From: Hyphomicrobiales bacterium
Lineage (GTDB): Bacteria > Pseudomonadota > Alphaproteobacteria > Rhizobiales > Devosiaceae
Reading direction: 5' to 3'
Assembly (NCBI GenBank): GCA_026981645.1
Contig: JALSII010000041.1
Coordinates: 1-56,566 of the forward strand
DNA length: 56,566 nucleotides
Shown here in pieces: positions 7,219 through 16,100 of this stretch (within the stretch, counting starts at the first letter, position 1; every line of letters starts with the position of its first letter). Below the pieces are notes generated by a model, which worked only from the letters and a program-made list of their open reading frames with translations, was not told the origin of the DNA and did not search any database. Both the position numbers and the translations under genes were made by a program.

Positions 7219-8169
7219 TTAAAGTGAAGCGACACGGTTGGAATTGCTTTGAATTTCCACGGTGCCGGGGTTGATCGCGATGCCCTGAACGACTCTGTTG
7301 GACAGGAGGTTGAGAACTGAGACCACCTGGCCCTGGCTCGCATCAGCCAGAGCCTGGCCTTTGACCGTCAGGGTCAAAGCGCCGGTTTTCAGATAGAGTG
7401 TGACGATATCGTTGCGTGAGATAAGAATGGGGTCGGCCACATCATTAAAGCGGACCGGTGTTCCCTCGCGCAACTGGCGCAATAATTGACGGCCCACGAG
7501 TTGGTCCAGATCGGGGGCGTTTTGCGCCTGCGCGGATTGTAGAGCGACGTCACGCATAATGAAATCGGAGCTCTGAAGAATTGTTCCGGCAGGCAGGGAG
7601 CGGGTCAGGTGCGGTGTGGAAACCGAGAAATCCAGCCTTCCTGAGTAATCAGCGTATCTGCTTTGGCCGGCAATTTTGAAACGAGCGGTAAACCGGTTGC
7701 TGCCGGGGATATAGCGCAGGGATTGAAGGGTGATGGGATTATCGGTTTGCGCTGCGTACAGTTCACCGGGCTGCTTGTCGAACCGGGTGTTTAAGTTGAC
7801 CCCGGTTGGAAGCAGACCACGTGCGCTCAGGTCTTCGGCAATCAGAGTGTTGAGCACGTTGGCATCAACTCTTATGCCACTGCGTTCAACGCTGACATTG
7901 GAAAATCCGGGGTTTTCAAATTCCGTGAAGCCAGCTTTGCTTGCGGCAAGGCGGATACTCTCAAGGCTCACCTGGCCTTTTGTGCCAGGGGCGGGCGCCA
8001 TGAAAAGACCTTGTTCGGCCAGCCTGCCGGCATTGTCGAACATGTCGCCAACGGTCACCACAGAGTCGATGACAACGATGTTCTGACGCAGAACGGGAGC
8101 GCTAAATGCAGGGGCCGCAGCCAAAATCGCGGCCAGACCGATCACCAGTCTTTTGAATTGCTTGCTCAT
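7219..8169 (-). CDS. flgA: Flagellar P-ring assembly chaperone FlgA
   Basis: Periplasmic chaperone needed for polymerisation of FlgI into the P ring. The 316-aa protein has a signal peptide (cleavage after AFSA, about residue 24). Its C-terminal half is the SAF/ChapFlgA domain: LPAGTILQSSDFIMRDV, VGRQLLRQLREGTPVRFNDV, then an RNDIVTLYLKTGALTLTVKGQALADASQGQVV stretch that is strongly conserved in the family. The last residues NLLSNRVVQGI fit the usual C-terminus. At 316 aa it is longer than enteric FlgA (about 220 aa), due to an extra N-terminal domain common in alphaproteobacteria. It lies between flgG and flgH, the same order as in Caulobacter. Confidence 0.92.
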   Translation of the reverse strand: MSKQFKRLVIGLAAILAAAPAFSAPVLRQNIVVIDSVVTVGDMFDNAGRLAEQGLFMAPAPGTKGQVSLESIRLAASKAGFTEFENPGFSNVSVERSGIRVDANVLNTLIAEDLSARGLLPTGVNLNTRFDKQPGELYAAQTDNPITLQSLRYIPGSNRFTARFKIAGQSRYADYSGRLDFSVSTPHLTRSLPAGTILQSSDFIMRDVALQSAQAQNAPDLDQLVGRQLLRQLREGTPVRFNDVADPILISRNDIVTLYLKTGALTLTVKGQALADASQGQVVSVLNLLSNRVVQGIAINPGTVEIQSNSNRVASL

Positions 8170-8194
8170 GTTATTAATCTCCTGGTTCTTGCGC

Positions 8195-8980
8195 CTATCG
8201 GAGCTGGCTGGTTGCGGACATCATTTCATCAGCGCCTGCGACCACACGGGAGTTCATCTCGTAGGCACGCTGGGCGGCGATGAGGTCGGCAATTTCGGTG
8301 ACCGCGTTCACGTTGGAGAGTTCAAGGTACCCCTGAAGCAGGCCGCCCAAGCTGCCCGAGTTGGGCACCCCGGTCTGGGGAGTTCCGCTGGCGTCGGTTT
8401 CCACGAACATGTTGTTGCCGATGGATTCCAGTCCTGCCTTGTTAACAAAACGCACCAGTTGCAGTTGCCCGAGTTGGGTGGGGCTTGAGTCATTTTCCAG
8501 ATAGGCCTGCACGATGCCGTCATCGGAAATGGAGACGCCTCTTGCGGTGCCGGGAATGATGATCCCGGGTTCAATCTGATAGCCGTCAATGGTCACTATC
8601 TGGCCGGTTGCGTCCCGCTCAAATGCACCATCCCTGGTATAGGCTGTGCGCCCGTCGGGCAGAGACACAGAGAAAAACCCTTCGCCCCTGATGGCCACAT
8701 CCAGGTCCTTTTCGGTGGGCTCGACGCTGCCCTGGCTCATGATGCGCGAGGTTGAGGCAGTCTTGACGCCCGAGCCGATTTCTATACCGGCTGGCACCTG
8801 AGTACCTGCATCCGAAGTCAGGGAACCGGCCCGGCGAATGGTCTGGTAAATCAGGTCCTGAAACTCGGCACGCTGTCGTTTGTAGCCGGTGGTGCGCATG
8901 TTGGCGATATTATTGGAAATCACTTCAACGTTGCGCTCCTGGGCGGCCATGCCCGATGCTGCGATATAAAGAGCTTTCAT
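8195..8980 (-). CDS. flgG: Flagellar distal rod protein FlgG
   Basis: Major component of the distal rod that crosses the periplasm and joins the hook. The 261-aa length is standard. The N-terminus MKALYIAASGMAAQERNVEVISNNIANM carries the rod/hook signature (flg_bb_rod), and the C-terminus LSNVNAVTEIADLIAAQRAYEMNS is the flgG-type closing helix. In between are GFFSVSLPDGRTAYTRDGAF and QIVTIDGYQIEPGI, which distinguish FlgG from FlgE and FlgF. It is the second gene of the operon, 23 bases after flgF. Confidence 0.96.
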   Translation of the reverse strand: MKALYIAASGMAAQERNVEVISNNIANMRTTGYKRQRAEFQDLIYQTIRRAGSLTSDAGTQVPAGIEIGSGVKTASTSRIMSQGSVEPTEKDLDVAIRGEGFFSVSLPDGRTAYTRDGAFERDATGQIVTIDGYQIEPGIIIPGTARGVSISDDGIVQAYLENDSSPTQLGQLQLVRFVNKAGLESIGNNMFVETDASGTPQTGVPNSGSLGGLLQGYLELSNVNAVTEIADLIAAQRAYEMNSRVVAGADEMMSATSQLR

Positions 8981-9003
8981 GGTTCGTGTCCTTTTTTGCT
9001 CTG

Positions 9004-9741
9004 TTAGCTGGTCAGGTTGCCCAGAGTCTTGATGGCGTCGCGGCGCAACTCGTCCTGGCGCTTTATCAACTGGGCAATGGATTGATAGGACCGGTTGACC
9101 CGGATCATTTCGGAAATTTCTGTAACCCCGGAAACGTTGGAACGTTCAATTGAACCCTGGATAACGCGGGTGAGGGGAGAGGGGAGAGGTTGTCCGCCTG
9201 AAAACAGGTTTCCCGCCTCGCGCATCAACGCTTGCATGTTTTCAAACTCGACAAGTCTCAGGGTGCCTTTGGCGCCGGCGCTTGAGGTGATTGAGCCATC
9301 TTCATTGAAGCGGATATCGGTCTCATTGGCCCCGAATCGAATCTGACCGCCTTCCGAGAGGACCGGGAAACCGCTGGCGTTCACCAGGGTGCCCGTATTG
9401 TCCAATTGCAGAGCTCCGGCTCTTGTCCAGCGTTCACCATTGGGTGTTTCAACGGTCAAAAAGCCATCGCCCTGGAGGGCAATATCCAGCTCATTGCCGG
9501 TTCTGGCAATGGCGCCAGCCTTGAAATCTGCAACAGTTGCCCAGTCCTGCGTGTAGCTAAGCGACTGATTTGCCTTGGAATATTCCCCATGCTTGGCGAC
9601 TGGCATGACATACTCTTCATAGAGCATAGATTCGGCCTTGAAGCCTGTGGTGTTTATGTTGGCCACATTATTGGCCACGACGCTCATCTGCCGCCTGAGC
9701 GCTATTTGTCGTGACAGAGCTATAAGTTGCGCGTTTTCCAT
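9004..9741 (-). CDS. flgF: Flagellar proximal rod protein FlgF
   Basis: Rod protein that lies cell-proximal to FlgG. The 245-aa protein begins at 9741 (MENAQLIALSRQIALRRQM), and the rod signature MSVVANNVANINTTGFKAE follows at about residue 18. The block DGFLTVETPNGERWTRAGALQLDNTG and the C-terminal SNVSGVTEISEMIRVNRSYQSIAQ are typical of FlgF. An in-frame codon at 9831 would add 30 residues that do not resemble the family and would cover the sigma-54 promoter, so I reject it. First gene of flgF-flgG-flgA-flgH, which in Caulobacter is a sigma-54-dependent class III operon. Confidence 0.94.
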   Translation of the reverse strand: MENAQLIALSRQIALRRQMSVVANNVANINTTGFKAESMLYEEYVMPVAKHGEYSKANQSLSYTQDWATVADFKAGAIARTGNELDIALQGDGFLTVETPNGERWTRAGALQLDNTGTLVNASGFPVLSEGGQIRFGANETDIRFNEDGSITSSAGAKGTLRLVEFENMQALMREAGNLFSGGQPLPSPLTRVIQGSIERSNVSGVTEISEMIRVNRSYQSIAQLIKRQDELRRDAIKTLGNLTS

Positions 9742-9808
9742 TTTACGCGATCCCCCGTTGTTTTGACCGACACCAACTTCCCCAAGCCGGCGGGTCTGCC
9801 CGTTACAT

Positions 9809-9824
9809 TGCAGACAACGTGCCA
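9809..9824 (-). promoter_or_regulatory. Sigma-54 promoter of the flgF operon
   Basis: On the minus strand TGGCACG is followed, after the exact -24/-12 spacing, by TGCA, giving TGGCACGTTGTCTGCA. This differs from TGGCACG-N4-TTGCA only at the first T of TTGC. The GG and GC pairs are 12 bases apart, as RpoN requires. The predicted transcription start is near 9798, about 57 bases before the flgF start codon. FlbD/FliX-controlled sigma-54 transcription of this operon is established in Caulobacter. Confidence 0.82.
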
Positions 9825-9941
9825 ACTTCAATAATTGAATGTATTCAGCATGTTAGGTGTGTTTGGTGATGGTGCTCAGCGCGCAGATCTTGCGGAGGGG
9901 CAAGTCCTGCCGGGCAAAAATTGCCGGCTGCGGGGGTAATC

Positions 9942-9956
9942 GTAACCATTCGTTAA
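9942..9956. promoter_or_regulatory. CtrA-type box GTAA-N7-TTAA between flgF and fliL
   Basis: GTAA (9942-9945), seven bases, TTAA (9953-9956) followed by CCAT. One mismatch from TTAA-N7-TTAA, and the extended TTAACCAT right half is the favoured form. It lies 106 bases before the fliL start. The Caulobacter fliLM operon is a direct CtrA target, so fliL is the likely client; flgF has its own sigma-54 promoter closer to its start. Confidence 0.6.
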
Positions 9957-10039
9957 CCATGGAGCGCTTACCTGCCTTAAAGCGAACAATATTGGTGCTG
10001 GCCTGCATGTGAACTCACGAAACAGTTCTAAGGGGCAGT

Positions 10040-10066
10040 ATGACAAGAGCGATGCACGAACGATGA
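10040..10066 (+). CDS. Eight-codon upstream ORF coupled to fliL
   Basis: A short reading frame encoding MTRAMHER. It has the best ribosome-binding sequence of the region (AAGGGGCAGT directly before its ATG), and its TGA stop overlaps the fliL ATG in an ATGA. The fliL start itself lacks a good site, so ribosomes would reach fliL by termination-reinitiation from this ORF. No similar peptide is known to me. The frame could be chance, but the strong site and exact ATGA overlap argue for use. Confidence 0.45.
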   Translation: MTRAMHER

Positions 10067-10569
10067 CTGACGAAGCCCAGGACCCTGAAACCGACGAGAA
10101 TGGTGAAGGTGAAGAGGATGCCCCTAAAAAAGGCAAGCTCAAGCTCATCATTATTGCGGCTGTTGCGCTGGTCGTTCTGCTGGGAGGTGGCGGTGCCGCC
10201 TATTTCTTCTTGTTTTCCGGGGGGAGTGATGATGGGGAGGCGGAAGTTGCTATCGCAGCGGTTGAAACCTATTTTTTCGACCTGCCGGAGATGACGGTTA
10301 ATCTTGCAAGCACAGGTGAGGAGGAGCAGTTTCTCAAGTTGAGCGTGTCCCTTGAGCTTGAGAAAGAAGAAATGGTTGAAGCGCTGGCACCACGCCTCAC
10401 ATTGGTTATGGATGCGTTTCAGGTTTATCTGCGCGAACTCAGGCGCAGTGATCTGGAAGGGTCGGCGGGCATTTATCGGCTTAAGGACGAATTGCGCCGC
10501 CGGGTTAACCTGGCGGTCTACCCGGTGCAGGTGCGAAACATTTTGTTCAAAGAAATTCTGGTTCAATAG
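10063..10569 (+). CDS. fliL: Flagellar basal body protein FliL
   Basis: Single-pass inner-membrane protein that surrounds and supports the stator units of the motor. At 168 aa it has the family layout: a short acidic cytoplasmic N-terminus, one membrane helix at about residues 27-50 (IIIAAVALVVLLGGGGAAYFF), and a periplasmic stomatin-like domain with LPEMTVNLAS and the C-terminal block RLKDELRRRVNLAVYPVQVRNILFKEILVQ. I use the ATG at 10063. A GTG at 10009 would add 18 residues with no ribosome site. It is followed 10 bases later by fliM and preceded by the coupled short ORF. Confidence 0.9.
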   Translation: MTDEAQDPETDENGEGEEDAPKKGKLKLIIIAAVALVVLLGGGGAAYFFLFSGGSDDGEAEVAIAAVETYFFDLPEMTVNLASTGEEEQFLKLSVSLELEKEEMVEALAPRLTLVMDAFQVYLRELRRSDLEGSAGIYRLKDELRRRVNLAVYPVQVRNILFKEILVQ

Positions 10570-10579
10570 GGGGTGTTGA

Positions 10580-11770
10580 ATGGCTGATCCAGAAGAGGAC
10601 CCGGACAAACTCGCTGAAGACTGGGGCCTCGATGCCATGATCGAGGGTGGCGAGGGGAGCGGAGGCGACGATGCCGAAGCGGAGGGTGGCATAGATGATG
10701 CCATGGCCGCCGAGTGGGCCGCAATGATTGAAGGGGATGACGAGGAAGAAGACGGGAGCGTGGACCGGGTCCTCAATCAGGATGAGATTGACAACCTGCT
10801 GGGGTTTGATGAGTCGGCGCTTGGCAGTTCTGATCTCACCGGCGTTCAGGCGCTGATAAATTCCGCTCTGGTTTCCTACGAACGCCTGCCAATGCTGGAA
10901 ATTGTGTTTGACCGGCTGGTGCGCCTGGCAACCACTTCGCTGCGCAACTTTACCTCTGACAATGTGGAGGTATCGCTGGATTCCATCACTTCGGTCCGCT
11001 TTGGTGATTATCTCAATTCCATTCCCCTGCCTGCAATTCTCTCGGTCATCAAGGCCGAGGAGTGGGACAATTTTGGATTGCTGACCATAGATTCAGGCCT
11101 GATTTATTCGATGATTGATGTGTTGCTGGGGGGGCGCAGAGGAAACGGCGTTATCCGCATTGAGGGGCGGCCCTATACAACAATCGAGCTTGCACTGGCG
11201 CGCCGGCTGATCGAAGTCATTCTTGACGACACACACAAGGCTTTTGAGCCGCTGACCAATGTACATTTTTCTCTTGAGCGACTGGAGACCAATCCCCGCT
11301 TTGCAGCCATTTCCCGGCCCGCGAACGCTGCTATTCTGGTGGAATTGCGCATTGATATGGATGACCGGGGTGGGAAGGTCGAAATCCTTCTGCCCTATGC
11401 GACCATAGAGCCTATTCGCGAGCAATTGCTGCAAATGTTCATGGGGGAAAAATTCGGGCGAGATGCCACCTGGGAGGGGCATCTGGCCACAGAGATTTTT
11501 ACCGCCGATACCGAAATCGAGGCGGTGTTGCATGAGGTGGACCTGCCGCTTTCGCATTTTATGAGTCTGAAAGAAGGCGAAACGCTTATGTTTGATCGCA
11601 CGCCGGCGGATCCGGTGAAGCTGCGCTGTGGAGGCGTCGAAGTCACTGAAGCAATCATGGGGCATATCGGGAATAATATTTCAGTCAGGGTATCCCGACT
11701 GCCGAATCCGCCCAAGGTAACGATGGCGGTGTTTGAAGCAATGGATGAGCAAGCGGAGAAAACGGTATGA
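10580..11770 (+). CDS. fliM: Flagellar motor switch protein FliM
   Basis: C-ring protein that binds phosphorylated CheY and reverses or stops the motor. The 396-aa protein has the CheY-binding peptide VLNQDEIDNLLGF at about residues 64-76, then the CheC-like middle domain (LTGVQALINSALVSYERLPMLEIVFDR, SVIKAEEWDNFGLLTIDSGLIYSMIDVLLGG) and a SpoA domain at the C-terminus. In enterics the CheY peptide is at the very N-terminus. Here about 60 strongly acidic residues precede it, containing two copies of an A-E-x-W-x-x-x-AMIEG-like motif. The stop overlaps the next start (ATGA). GGGGGTGTTGA precedes the start. Confidence 0.95.
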   Translation: MADPEEDPDKLAEDWGLDAMIEGGEGSGGDDAEAEGGIDDAMAAEWAAMIEGDDEEEDGSVDRVLNQDEIDNLLGFDESALGSSDLTGVQALINSALVSYERLPMLEIVFDRLVRLATTSLRNFTSDNVEVSLDSITSVRFGDYLNSIPLPAILSVIKAEEWDNFGLLTIDSGLIYSMIDVLLGGRRGNGVIRIEGRPYTTIELALARRLIEVILDDTHKAFEPLTNVHFSLERLETNPRFAAISRPANAAILVELRIDMDDRGGKVEILLPYATIEPIREQLLQMFMGEKFGRDATWEGHLATEIFTADTEIEAVLHEVDLPLSHFMSLKEGETLMFDRTPADPVKLRCGGVEVTEAIMGHIGNNISVRVSRLPNPPKVTMAVFEAMDEQAEKTV

Positions 11771-12198
11771 GCGGTCTGCCTTTGGGGATGATTATTGAAA
11801 CTGTGGTGGCCATATTGCTTGCCTTGACCATTGGTTATTGTGTCGTACTCAACAAACGCCTGAAAATGCTGCATTCGGACCGGGAGACCCTGCGCGAGAT
11901 GATCAATGACCTGGTGCAGGCGACCACTCTGGCAAACGGGGCCATCAAGCAATTGCGCGAAGTTGCCGTGGAAACGGATATGACGTTGAATGCCCGGCTT
12001 GAAGAGGCGGAGCGGTTCGGACTGGAACTTGCCAACCATGTCACTGCGGGGCAAAGCGTGCTTGAGCGTATTGCAAAAATTACCAGCGCAGCACGCAATT
12101 CCGTAACTATCGCGCCAGTGGCACCTCCCGTCAGCCGGGCCGAACAGGCAGTTGAGGCGCTCAAGACTCACAGCAAAAGCAAGGGTCGCGCGGCGTGA
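11767..12198 (+). CDS. DUF6468-type small membrane protein of the fliL-fliM operon
   Basis: A 143-aa protein with one N-terminal membrane helix (residues 8-27, MIIETVVAILLALTIGYCVV), a NKRLKMLHSDRETLREMINDLVQAT segment, and a long helical region likely to form a coiled coil in the cytoplasm. Proteins of this size and pattern, grouped as DUF6468, occur next to fliM in many alphaproteobacteria. I recognise the family from the N-terminal layout, not from any known activity. It overlaps fliM by 4 nt and the downstream motE-like gene by 4 nt, so it is translationally tied to both. A role in motor or C-ring assembly is inference from context. Confidence 0.6.
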   Translation: MSGLPLGMIIETVVAILLALTIGYCVVLNKRLKMLHSDRETLREMINDLVQATTLANGAIKQLREVAVETDMTLNARLEEAERFGLELANHVTAGQSVLERIAKITSAARNSVTIAPVAPPVSRAEQAVEALKTHSKSKGRAA

Positions 12199-13037
12199 AA
12201 TCCATTCGACTGCTCCCCGTTGTTCTGGTTGCCATAACCGCCTTGCTCCTGCTCAAGGGAATTGGACTGGTTACACAGGGCGGTTATCTTCTGGTTGGAA
12301 ATTCCAGGGCCCAGGCACAAACATTGCCTGACACCGGTCCGGTAGAACTGACAGCGGCGGAGGTGGAGGCGGCGGCGCGGGCAGCCGAGGCTTTGTTCGC
12401 TGAAGAGGATACGGAGCAGGTGGAAACGCCTCAGCCAATGGCTGGTGATGATCCTTCAAAAAATGAGACTGAGCTGGAGTCACAACCTCTCACAGAAACC
12501 ACAGAGACAATGGCAGTGCCCGCTGAGGGTGATGAAACAACCGAAGCGCTTGAAGACGAAACCCTTTCGCCCACCGAGCGGGCAGTGCTTCAGAGGCTGC
12601 GGGCGCGGCGGGTTGCTCTTGATGCGCGCGAGCAGGAGCTGGAGTTGCGGGTGGCTCTGGTGGAAGCTGCGGAGGCGCGGCTGAACGAGCGTATTGCCAG
12701 TCTTGAGCAACTGGAGGCACAGGTTCAGGCGCTTGTAGACCAGAGAAATGCACAAGGGGATGAGCAGTTTTCAGCCCTTGTCAGCATGTATGAAAACATG
12801 AAGTCCGGCGATGCCGCGGCGGTGTTCAACACGCTGAATATGGAAGTGCTTTTGCGTCTCGCCATCAACATGAACCCGCGCAAAATGTCTCCCATTCTTG
12901 CCGATATGCAAACCGACAGGGCCCAGGAACTGACCGTGCGCATGGCCACCGCTCAACTGGAGACGCTACCAATGGAAATGGCGTCAAACTCTGCGGCTCA
13001 GAATAATTCCGACCTGCCCCAGATCATCGGCCAGTGA
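12195..13037 (+). CDS. MotE-like flagellar motility chaperone
   Basis: Periplasmic, membrane-anchored protein of 280 aa resembling MotE, the chaperone that supports MotC folding and motor function in rhizobia. It has an N-terminal hydrophobic segment (residues 7-25), an acidic disordered linker rich in Glu/Thr, a coiled coil at about residues 130-185 (LRARRVALDAREQELELRVAL), and a C-terminal MgtE_N-like domain (SALVSMYENMKSGDAAAVFNTLNMEVLLRLAINMNPRKMSPILADM). It overlaps the DUF6468 gene by 4 nt and closes the fliL operon. MotC itself is not in this window, so the client is unknown. Confidence 0.75.
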   Translation: MKSIRLLPVVLVAITALLLLKGIGLVTQGGYLLVGNSRAQAQTLPDTGPVELTAAEVEAAARAAEALFAEEDTEQVETPQPMAGDDPSKNETELESQPLTETTETMAVPAEGDETTEALEDETLSPTERAVLQRLRARRVALDAREQELELRVALVEAAEARLNERIASLEQLEAQVQALVDQRNAQGDEQFSALVSMYENMKSGDAAAVFNTLNMEVLLRLAINMNPRKMSPILADMQTDRAQELTVRMATAQLETLPMEMASNSAAQNNSDLPQIIGQ

Positions 13038-13118
13038 TATGACAGAGATGCGAAGCTGATGACAACTCAGCGGGCCGGTGGCGGAACTTTTATGTTGATC
13101 TGGTGCGAATGGCGCAAA

Positions 13119-13133
13119 TTAGGGGGAAGTTAA
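13119..13133 (+). promoter_or_regulatory. CtrA-like box TTAG-N7-TTAA before the TPR gene
   Basis: TTAG (13119-13122), seven bases, TTAA (13130-13133). One mismatch from the full consensus, about 50 bases before the chosen start of the large TPR gene and after the motE stop. It suggests the TPR gene has its own CtrA-dependent promoter. Confidence 0.45.
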
Positions 13134-13181
13134 GCGCTGACTTTTACGCTGGAATAACAGGCAGCAGGTTTGACAGGTCGC

Positions 13182-16100
13182 ATGCGGGAGAAGTTTAACA
13201 GGTTCGGATATGATGGGGGCAGGTTCGCACAATTGCGTTCCGCGTTCATTGCTGCGCTGCTTTCAATTGCATTAAGTGCGATTTCTGCGCCGGGAATTGC
13301 GCAGGAATCCATTGATATTTCAGCTGAAAACATGGATGGCTTTGGGCGTGTAGTTCTCACGTTCAATCTGCGGTTTGATTTGCCGCCCTATACAATGCGA
13401 TCTGAAAATGGCGTGCTGTCCCTGGAATTTGAAGACCAGCTTGATGTGACTTTGCCCGACATCAGCGGCGCTCTGCCGGAGTTTGTCGTGATATCGCGCA
13501 TTGACCCTGACCGGCGTGGACTCCGTTTCGGCTTGAAAACAAATGTCACTATCAACCGCATTGAAGCGGGTGAGCGGCTCTATATCGACTTCCTGCCCGC
13601 AGACTGGCAGGGATTGGCGCCAGCCCTGCCTGAAGATGTAGTGGCTGAATTGGCACGAAGGGCCCAGGATGCAGCAGCGCTTGAGGATTTGCGGCGCCGG
13701 ATTGAATTTGCCCGGATCAATAATCCTGAAGCTTCTCTGAGTGTCGGGCGGCACCCGACATTTATTCGCCTGCTGTTCAACTGGAGTGATGATACCGAGG
13801 CCAGTTTTGTCCTAACCGGGGACACGGCACTGCTGGAGTTTGGCTGGCCGGTGGATATTGACCTGTTTCCTCTGGTATCGGACCTGCCGGATGAAATTCT
13901 TTCAGTAGAGGCAAACAAACAGGTGGGTTCCAATCAGATTGAGTTCAAATTCGCTGAGGGCGTCGTTCCCCGCTATTACAAGAATTCCGAACGTCAATAC
14001 GTGATTGATATCGATATGCTGACGCCCGATATAGGTGCTTTGAGTGCAGAGGATCTTTTGGCAGCTGCGCAGGTGGAGAGGGCGCAACGGCAAATGGCAG
14101 AACAGGAGCGGGCACGCGAAGCGGTTCGCGGCTCGGAAATGCCTAATGCTGTCCCTGCAACCGATCAGATTGAGTTGACCCCTCAAGTCACGGAAATTGG
14201 CTCAACCATTCGCATAACATTTCCCTTTGAAGAGGAAACTCCAGCGGCTGTGTTTCGCCGGGGCGACATTTTATGGATGGTTATTGATAGCACGGTGAAT
14301 ATTAATGCGCCGGACAACCCCGAGGTGCTGGGCAAGATCAGTGATGATTTTTCCACGGTTTCCGCCGGGGATACACAGATTGTGCGCATCAGGCTGAATT
14401 CAAGTCGGCTGGCCAGTCTTGGCTCACAGGGCCGAAGCTGGGTTTTGTCTCTTGGTGATATGCTGATGGCGCCAACGGAGCCCATCCGTCTGGACCGACG
14501 CCAGGATGAGGATGGTCTTTATGAGGTGATTGCTGACCTGGACCGACCGGTAAGAATTCACCAGTTACGCGACCCCGAAGTCGGGGACGTTCTGGAGGTG
14601 GTCACTGCCTTTCCTCCGGCACGGGGTATTGTTCGCACTGTCCGGTTTGTAGATTTTTCCGCGCTGGCCTCGGTTCACGGGCTCGTGGTCAAGCCCGCCT
14701 ATGAGGGGTTGGAAATTTCACTAAAGCGGCGTGAAGCCATTTTGAGCGCACGGGGCGGGTTGATTGTGTCGTCCCTGCTCGAGACCCGTTCTCTGGACGA
14801 TTATGATGATGCGGTTGAGCGGCGCGGCTTTATCAATCTGGCGGATATGGTGGAAACTGATCCGGCGGAACTATCAGTCCGGCGGTGGGAGTTGCAGACG
14901 GGGATTTCCCAGACTCAGGGGCGCGAGCGTGAGGAAAAACGACTGGAACTGGCTCAGCTGTTGTTGGCCAACCGCCTTGGCTTTGAGGCGCTGGGGGTGC
15001 TCAATGTTATGGTACAGGACGGTAAAGCTGACGCCCTCATGAACGATGTTCTGACAAGCATGGCGGCGGCCAACGTTGTTGCAAATCGCTCTGAAGATGC
15101 TTTGGATTTGCTCAATGAAACAGCTCTTGCCACCGAGGTTGATGCGTTGATGTGGCGTTCTCTGGCTCGGGCTCAGGCCCGGGATTTTGTAGGTGCGCGT
15201 GCTGACATTCTTGCTTCCGAAACCATCGTTGAGGCTTATCCTGACTGGGTAAAAAACCGTTACTTTCTTTCTGCGGTGCGGGTGGGGGTTGAAGCCGATG
15301 ATATTGATTTGGCGTTACGACTTATCGGGCGGGTCGATTTTTCAAGATTGAGCCGCGATCAGGCAAGTGAGTTTGAGTTGCTTTCAGCACGCATTGACGA
15401 AGCGGAGGGGCGGCTGGATGAGGCGCTGGACACTTACGGTCGTGTAATAGCGATGGATGTCAGACCCACCCATGCCGAGGCCGTATACCGCACCATTGCC
15501 CTGCTTGACACTATGGGCCGACTGGATGATGCCAAGGGGGTTAAAACCCTGTCGCAAGCCTCAATTGTTTGGCGGGGCGGGCCGGTGGAAGCGCAGATGC
15601 TGCAATTGCTGGCACGTTTGCAGTTCAGAATCGGTGACTACCGGGGAGCGTTCACAACGGTTAAGGAGGCGGCGGAAACGCATATCGAAACCGATGAAAT
15701 CATCGCGCTGACCGAGGAGGCGCAGCTTGCCTTTGCAGACCTTTACCTTAACGGCGGTGCCGATAGTTTCGACGAAATTGAAGCGCTGACATTGTTTTAT
15801 GATTACCGCTATCTGACGCCCTCGGGCGCAAGGGGGGATGTGATGATCCGCAACCTTGCACGGCGGCTTATTGGTGTTGATTTGCTGGAGCAGGCGGCCG
15901 GTTTGCTGGAATATCAGGTGGATACGCGGCTGGACGGGGCCGCCCGCGCCCAGATTGCCGCTGACCTTGCTGTTATTCACCTTGCTAACAGGGAGCCTGA
16001 AAGGGCTCTGAATGTGCTTAATCGCACCAGCCTTGCGGGATTGCCGCCAACGCTGCAGCGCCAGCGCCGCCTGCTGGAGGCCAGGGCGTTGATTGATGTG

